A stretch of 8,439 bases of DNA, from positions 1 through 8,439 of the forward strand of contig RFJS01000503.1 in the NCBI GenBank assembly GCA_003694825.1. The letters are read 5' to 3'. Below the pieces are notes generated by a model. The model saw only the letters and a list, made by a program, of their open reading frames with translations. It had not been told where the DNA came from and made no database searches. The DNA comes from Verrucomicrobiota bacterium (lineage in GTDB: Bacteria; Verrucomicrobiota; Verrucomicrobiia; Opitutales; Opitutaceae). Position 1 is the first letter of the stretch, and each line of letters starts with the position of its first letter. Of this stretch, positions 6,597 to 8,439 are shown piece by piece. The position numbers were made by a program, and so were the translations under genes.

Positions 6597-7010
6597 CTAC
6601 TCGCGAAGGATGAGGGCGACGGCCATGGCATTGGTTTCCGTATGCGAAAGGGTCACCATCACGCGCGTCCCCCCGATGCGCCGCAACAACGCCTCACCCT
6701 TCTCGTCGAGGCGGACAAGCGGTTCGTGCCGCGCGCCGTGATAGATGGAAACGGACTTCCACCCGAGTTCCGCCCCGATGCCGGTGGTGAAGGCCTTGGC
6801 CACCGCCTCCTTTGCCGCGAAGCGCGCGGCGTAGTGCTTGTGCGGATGCTTCATGCCCGAGCAATAGGCGCGCTCTTCGGCAGTAAAGACGCGATCGAGA
6901 AAGCGCTCGCCCTGCCGCTCGAGCACACCACGGATGCGATCGACTTCCACGATATCCGCCCCGAGCCCGATCACGAAGCCACCCAGTTGAATGCCCGGCA
7001 TCGTCTCCAC
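6597..7010 (-). CDS. acpS: holo-[acyl-carrier-protein] synthase
   Basis: AcpS moves 4'-phosphopantetheine from CoA to the conserved serine of acyl carrier protein, activating fatty acid synthesis. The 137-residue product is slightly longer than the usual 120-130. It shows GLGADIVEVDRI (15-26, with Mg-binding D19), RVFTAEERAYC (40-50), RFAAKEAVAKAF (63-74, with Mg-binding E68) and LSHTETNAMAVAL (121-133). The start is uncertain. GTG at 7010 has a strong AGGAGG ten bases upstream. ATG at 7001 is in frame three codons later. GTG at 6974 would begin directly at VIGLGAD, where most family members start. I favour 7010 because of the SD site. It is 36 bases downstream of pdxJ and 23 bases upstream of nnr; pdxJ-acpS adjacency is common in bacteria. 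Confidence 0.94.
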   Translation of the reverse strand: METMPGIQLGGFVIGLGADIVEVDRIRGVLERQGERFLDRVFTAEERAYCSGMKHPHKHYAARFAAKEAVAKAFTTGIGAELGWKSVSIYHGARHEPLVRLDEKGEALLRRIGGTRVMVTLSHTETNAMAVALILRE

Positions 7011-7020
7011 GACAACTCGT

Positions 7021-7026
7021 CCTCCT
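7021..7026 (-). promoter_or_regulatory. Shine-Dalgarno site for acpS
   Basis: The minus strand reads AGGAGG, ten bases before the GTG at 7010, in the short gap after the pdxJ stop. The same ten-base spacing to a GTG is seen at dprA. It supports the longer acpS start over the ATG at 7001. Confidence 0.65.
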
Positions 7027-7046
7027 GCGTTCGCGGCCTCCGCAGC

Positions 7047-7811
7047 TCAGGCGCCGTTCATGCGGGCCTTCATCTCGCGCACCGCCTCCTCGATTCCGGA
7101 GAAAAGGGCGCGGCTGAGAATCGCGTGTCCGATGTTGAGCTCGTGCAAGTGCGGCAGGGTGCGCACTTCGCCGATGTTCACGTAGTTGATCCCGTGGCCG
7201 GCGTTGACCATCAGCCCGAGCTCATGCGCGCGCTCCGCCCCGTCGTAGAGCCGCTTGAATTCGCGCGCGCGAACGGCGAAGTCGTGCCAGCCGTTTGCAT
7301 ACGCTCCGGTATGCAGCTCGATGAAAGGCGCGCCCAGCTCGGCGGCGGCGTCGATGTGCGCGGGATCGGGGTCGATGAAAAGGCTCACGACAATGCCGGC
7401 ATCGGCGAGACGATTGATGGCCCGGGCCAGGCGCCGCTTCATGCCCAGGACATCGAGCCCGCCCTCCGTGGTGATTTCCTCGCGATTCTCCGGCACGATG
7501 CACACCGCGTCGGGCTTGAGCTCGAGCGCGAAACGCACCATGGCCGGGGTGCAGGCCATTTCGAGATTGAGCCGCGTGGCGATGCACTCGCGGAGTCGAT
7601 ACAGATCGCGCGGCTGCATGTGGCGTCGATCCTCGCGCAGGTGAGCGGTGATCCCGTCCGCCCCGGCCCGCTCGGCGAGCTGGGCAAGCGCCACGGGATC
7701 GGGCTCGACGATGCCGCCGCAGGTCGCCGGGGCCCGACGGTAACGGGCCTGGCGCAGCGTCGCCGCGTGATCGATGTTCAAGCCGAGAAGCAGGGATCGG
7801 GGGGATGCCAT
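7047..7811 (-). CDS. pdxJ: pyridoxine 5'-phosphate synthase
   Basis: PdxJ condenses 1-deoxyxylulose 5-phosphate with 3-amino-1-hydroxyacetone 1-phosphate to make pyridoxine 5'-phosphate in the DXP-dependent vitamin B6 pathway. The 254-residue product is close to the 243 of E. coli. Conserved stretches are GLNIDHAATLRQAR (10-23), GITAHLREDRRH (53-64), LNLEMA (81-86), TTEGGLDV (114-121), IELHTGAYA (164-172), VNAGHGINY (202-210) and ELNIGHAILSRA (224-235). By alignment to E. coli His45, Glu72 and His193, the catalytic residues are H57, E84 and H206. The ATG at 7811 fits the usual N-terminus; the frame is open further upstream but shows no homology there. No SD is visible. It appears to be the first gene of the operon with acpS, nnr and dprA, and is divergent from the VC0807-family gene. 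Confidence 0.96.
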   Translation of the reverse strand: MASPRSLLLGLNIDHAATLRQARYRRAPATCGGIVEPDPVALAQLAERAGADGITAHLREDRRHMQPRDLYRLRECIATRLNLEMACTPAMVRFALELKPDAVCIVPENREEITTEGGLDVLGMKRRLARAINRLADAGIVVSLFIDPDPAHIDAAAELGAPFIELHTGAYANGWHDFAVRAREFKRLYDGAERAHELGLMVNAGHGINYVNIGEVRTLPHLHELNIGHAILSRALFSGIEEAVREMKARMNGA

Positions 7812-7907
7812 GCGCGCACTGTAACGAAAACTTCGCGTTTGAATAGCCCCGAACACGCACGACACTGCCCACACTTCATCAAGCGGCTCTTCGCCGTGCC
7901 ACCACCC
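7812..7907. promoter_or_regulatory. divergent intergenic region between pdxJ and the membrane-protein gene
   Basis: These 96 bases separate two divergent starts and should hold promoters for both. The part nearest pdxJ (about 7820-7848) is clearly richer in A+T than its surroundings. On the minus strand a TACAGT lies about ten bases before the pdxJ ATG, but no well-spaced -35 pairs with it. The role is inferred from orientation and local composition. Confidence 0.35.
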
Positions 7908-8439
7908 ATGTCCGATCCCGACAACCCGCCCTCCAGCCCGTCCGCAAGACCCGCGCAGCAGCAGGAAAACCTCCTGCTCAATCTCGCGTTCAACATCATC
8001 ATCCCGGCGCTGATCCTCAGCAAACTCAGCACCGAGGAGCGCCTCGGCCCGCTCTACGCGCTGCTGGTGGGCATCGCCTTCCCGCTCTCCTACGGCGTCT
8101 ACGATCTTGTCAAACGACGGAAGTGGAATCTGTTTTCCATCGTCGGCCTGGTCAGCGTGGGGCTGACCGGCGGACTCGGCCTGCTCGAGGCCGATGCACT
8201 CTGGTTTGCCGTAAAGGAGGCGGCCGTGCCGACAATCTTCGCGGTCGCGGTGCTCGCCACGTTGAAAACCCGGCAGCCGCTCGTGCGTGTGCTCATTCTC
8301 AATGAATCGGTTATCGATGTGCCGAAAATCGAGCGTGCCCTCGAGGCCAACGGCACCCGCGGCGAGTTCGACGCGCTGTTGAAAAGCGCCACGTGGTGGC
8401 TGTGCGGGAGTTTCGCCCTCAGCGCCGTGCTCAACTTCG
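7908..8439 (+). CDS. VC0807-family membrane protein, 3' end beyond the window
   Basis: This is a multi-pass inner-membrane protein resembling the VC0807 family, whose function is not established to my knowledge. The first 177 residues are present with no stop before the edge. A polar, Pro/Ser/Gln-rich N-terminus (1-20) precedes predicted membrane segments at about 23-40 (NLAFNIIIPALILSKL), 48-66, 76-94, 105-119 and 162-177. Family-like features are ENLLLNLAFNIIIPALIL (20-37), FPLSYGVYDLVKRRKWN (58-74), GLVSVGLTGGLGLLE (80-94) and KEAAVPTIFAV (103-113). The ATG at 7908 follows a C-rich CCACCACCC leader without an SD. It is divergent from pdxJ, so it is probably a separate transcription unit. 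A minus-strand frame over the same bases is not supported by any motif. Confidence 0.85.
   Translation, partial: MSDPDNPPSSPSARPAQQQENLLLNLAFNIIIPALILSKLSTEERLGPLYALLVGIAFPLSYGVYDLVKRRKWNLFSIVGLVSVGLTGGLGLLEADALWFAVKEAAVPTIFAVAVLATLKTRQPLVRVLILNESVIDVPKIERALEANGTRGEFDALLKSATWWLCGSFALSAVLNF

Noticed and set aside
1..8439. Search for CRISPR arrays, insertion-sequence ends, tRNA or rRNA genes, and riboswitches
   Set aside because: I saw no spaced direct repeats, transposase-like protein, cloverleaf-like segment or conserved riboswitch core. The window is almost fully coding.

Overview
The window looks like a chromosomal housekeeping segment of a GC-rich, Gram-negative-type bacterium. The protein sequences and the absence of Shine-Dalgarno (SD) sites before most genes suggest Verrucomicrobiota, perhaps Opitutae. 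That assignment comes from recognising protein style and is not proven here. There is no phage, insertion sequence, CRISPR array, tRNA or rRNA, and no gap between genes longer than about 115 bases.

Layout: positions 1-635 (minus) hold the N-terminal part of a UDP-glucuronate decarboxylase (UDP-xylose synthase), cut by the window edge. Upstream of it on the same strand is tgt, tRNA-guanine transglycosylase (710-1852). Divergent from tgt runs a plus-strand group: a PabA/TrpG glutamine amidotransferase, the ribonucleotide reductase repressor NrdR, an unrecognised 148-residue protein, and a HINT-type HIT protein. This group ends at 3830 and meets a minus-strand operon tail-to-tail. In transcription order that operon is pdxJ (vitamin B6 ring synthesis), acpS (4'-phosphopantetheine transfer), a fused NAD(P)HX epimerase/dehydratase (nnr) and dprA (ssDNA-binding RecA loader); the last two overlap by four bases. 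Divergent from pdxJ, at the right edge, is the start of a VC0807-family membrane protein.

How they work together: the pdxJ operon groups cofactor making (PLP, carrier-protein activation) with cofactor repair (NAD(P)HX) and DNA uptake or recombination. The plus-strand group pairs amidotransfer for folate or tryptophan with control of dNTP synthesis. These are mostly ordinary genes.

Most worth a second look: a Tgt that has lost two of its four zinc ligands while keeping its catalytic residues, an orphan protein with a six-proline run, recurring C-rich leaders just before plus-strand start codons, and an altered nucleotide-binding loop in the Nnr epimerase domain. I see no clearly new multi-gene system.
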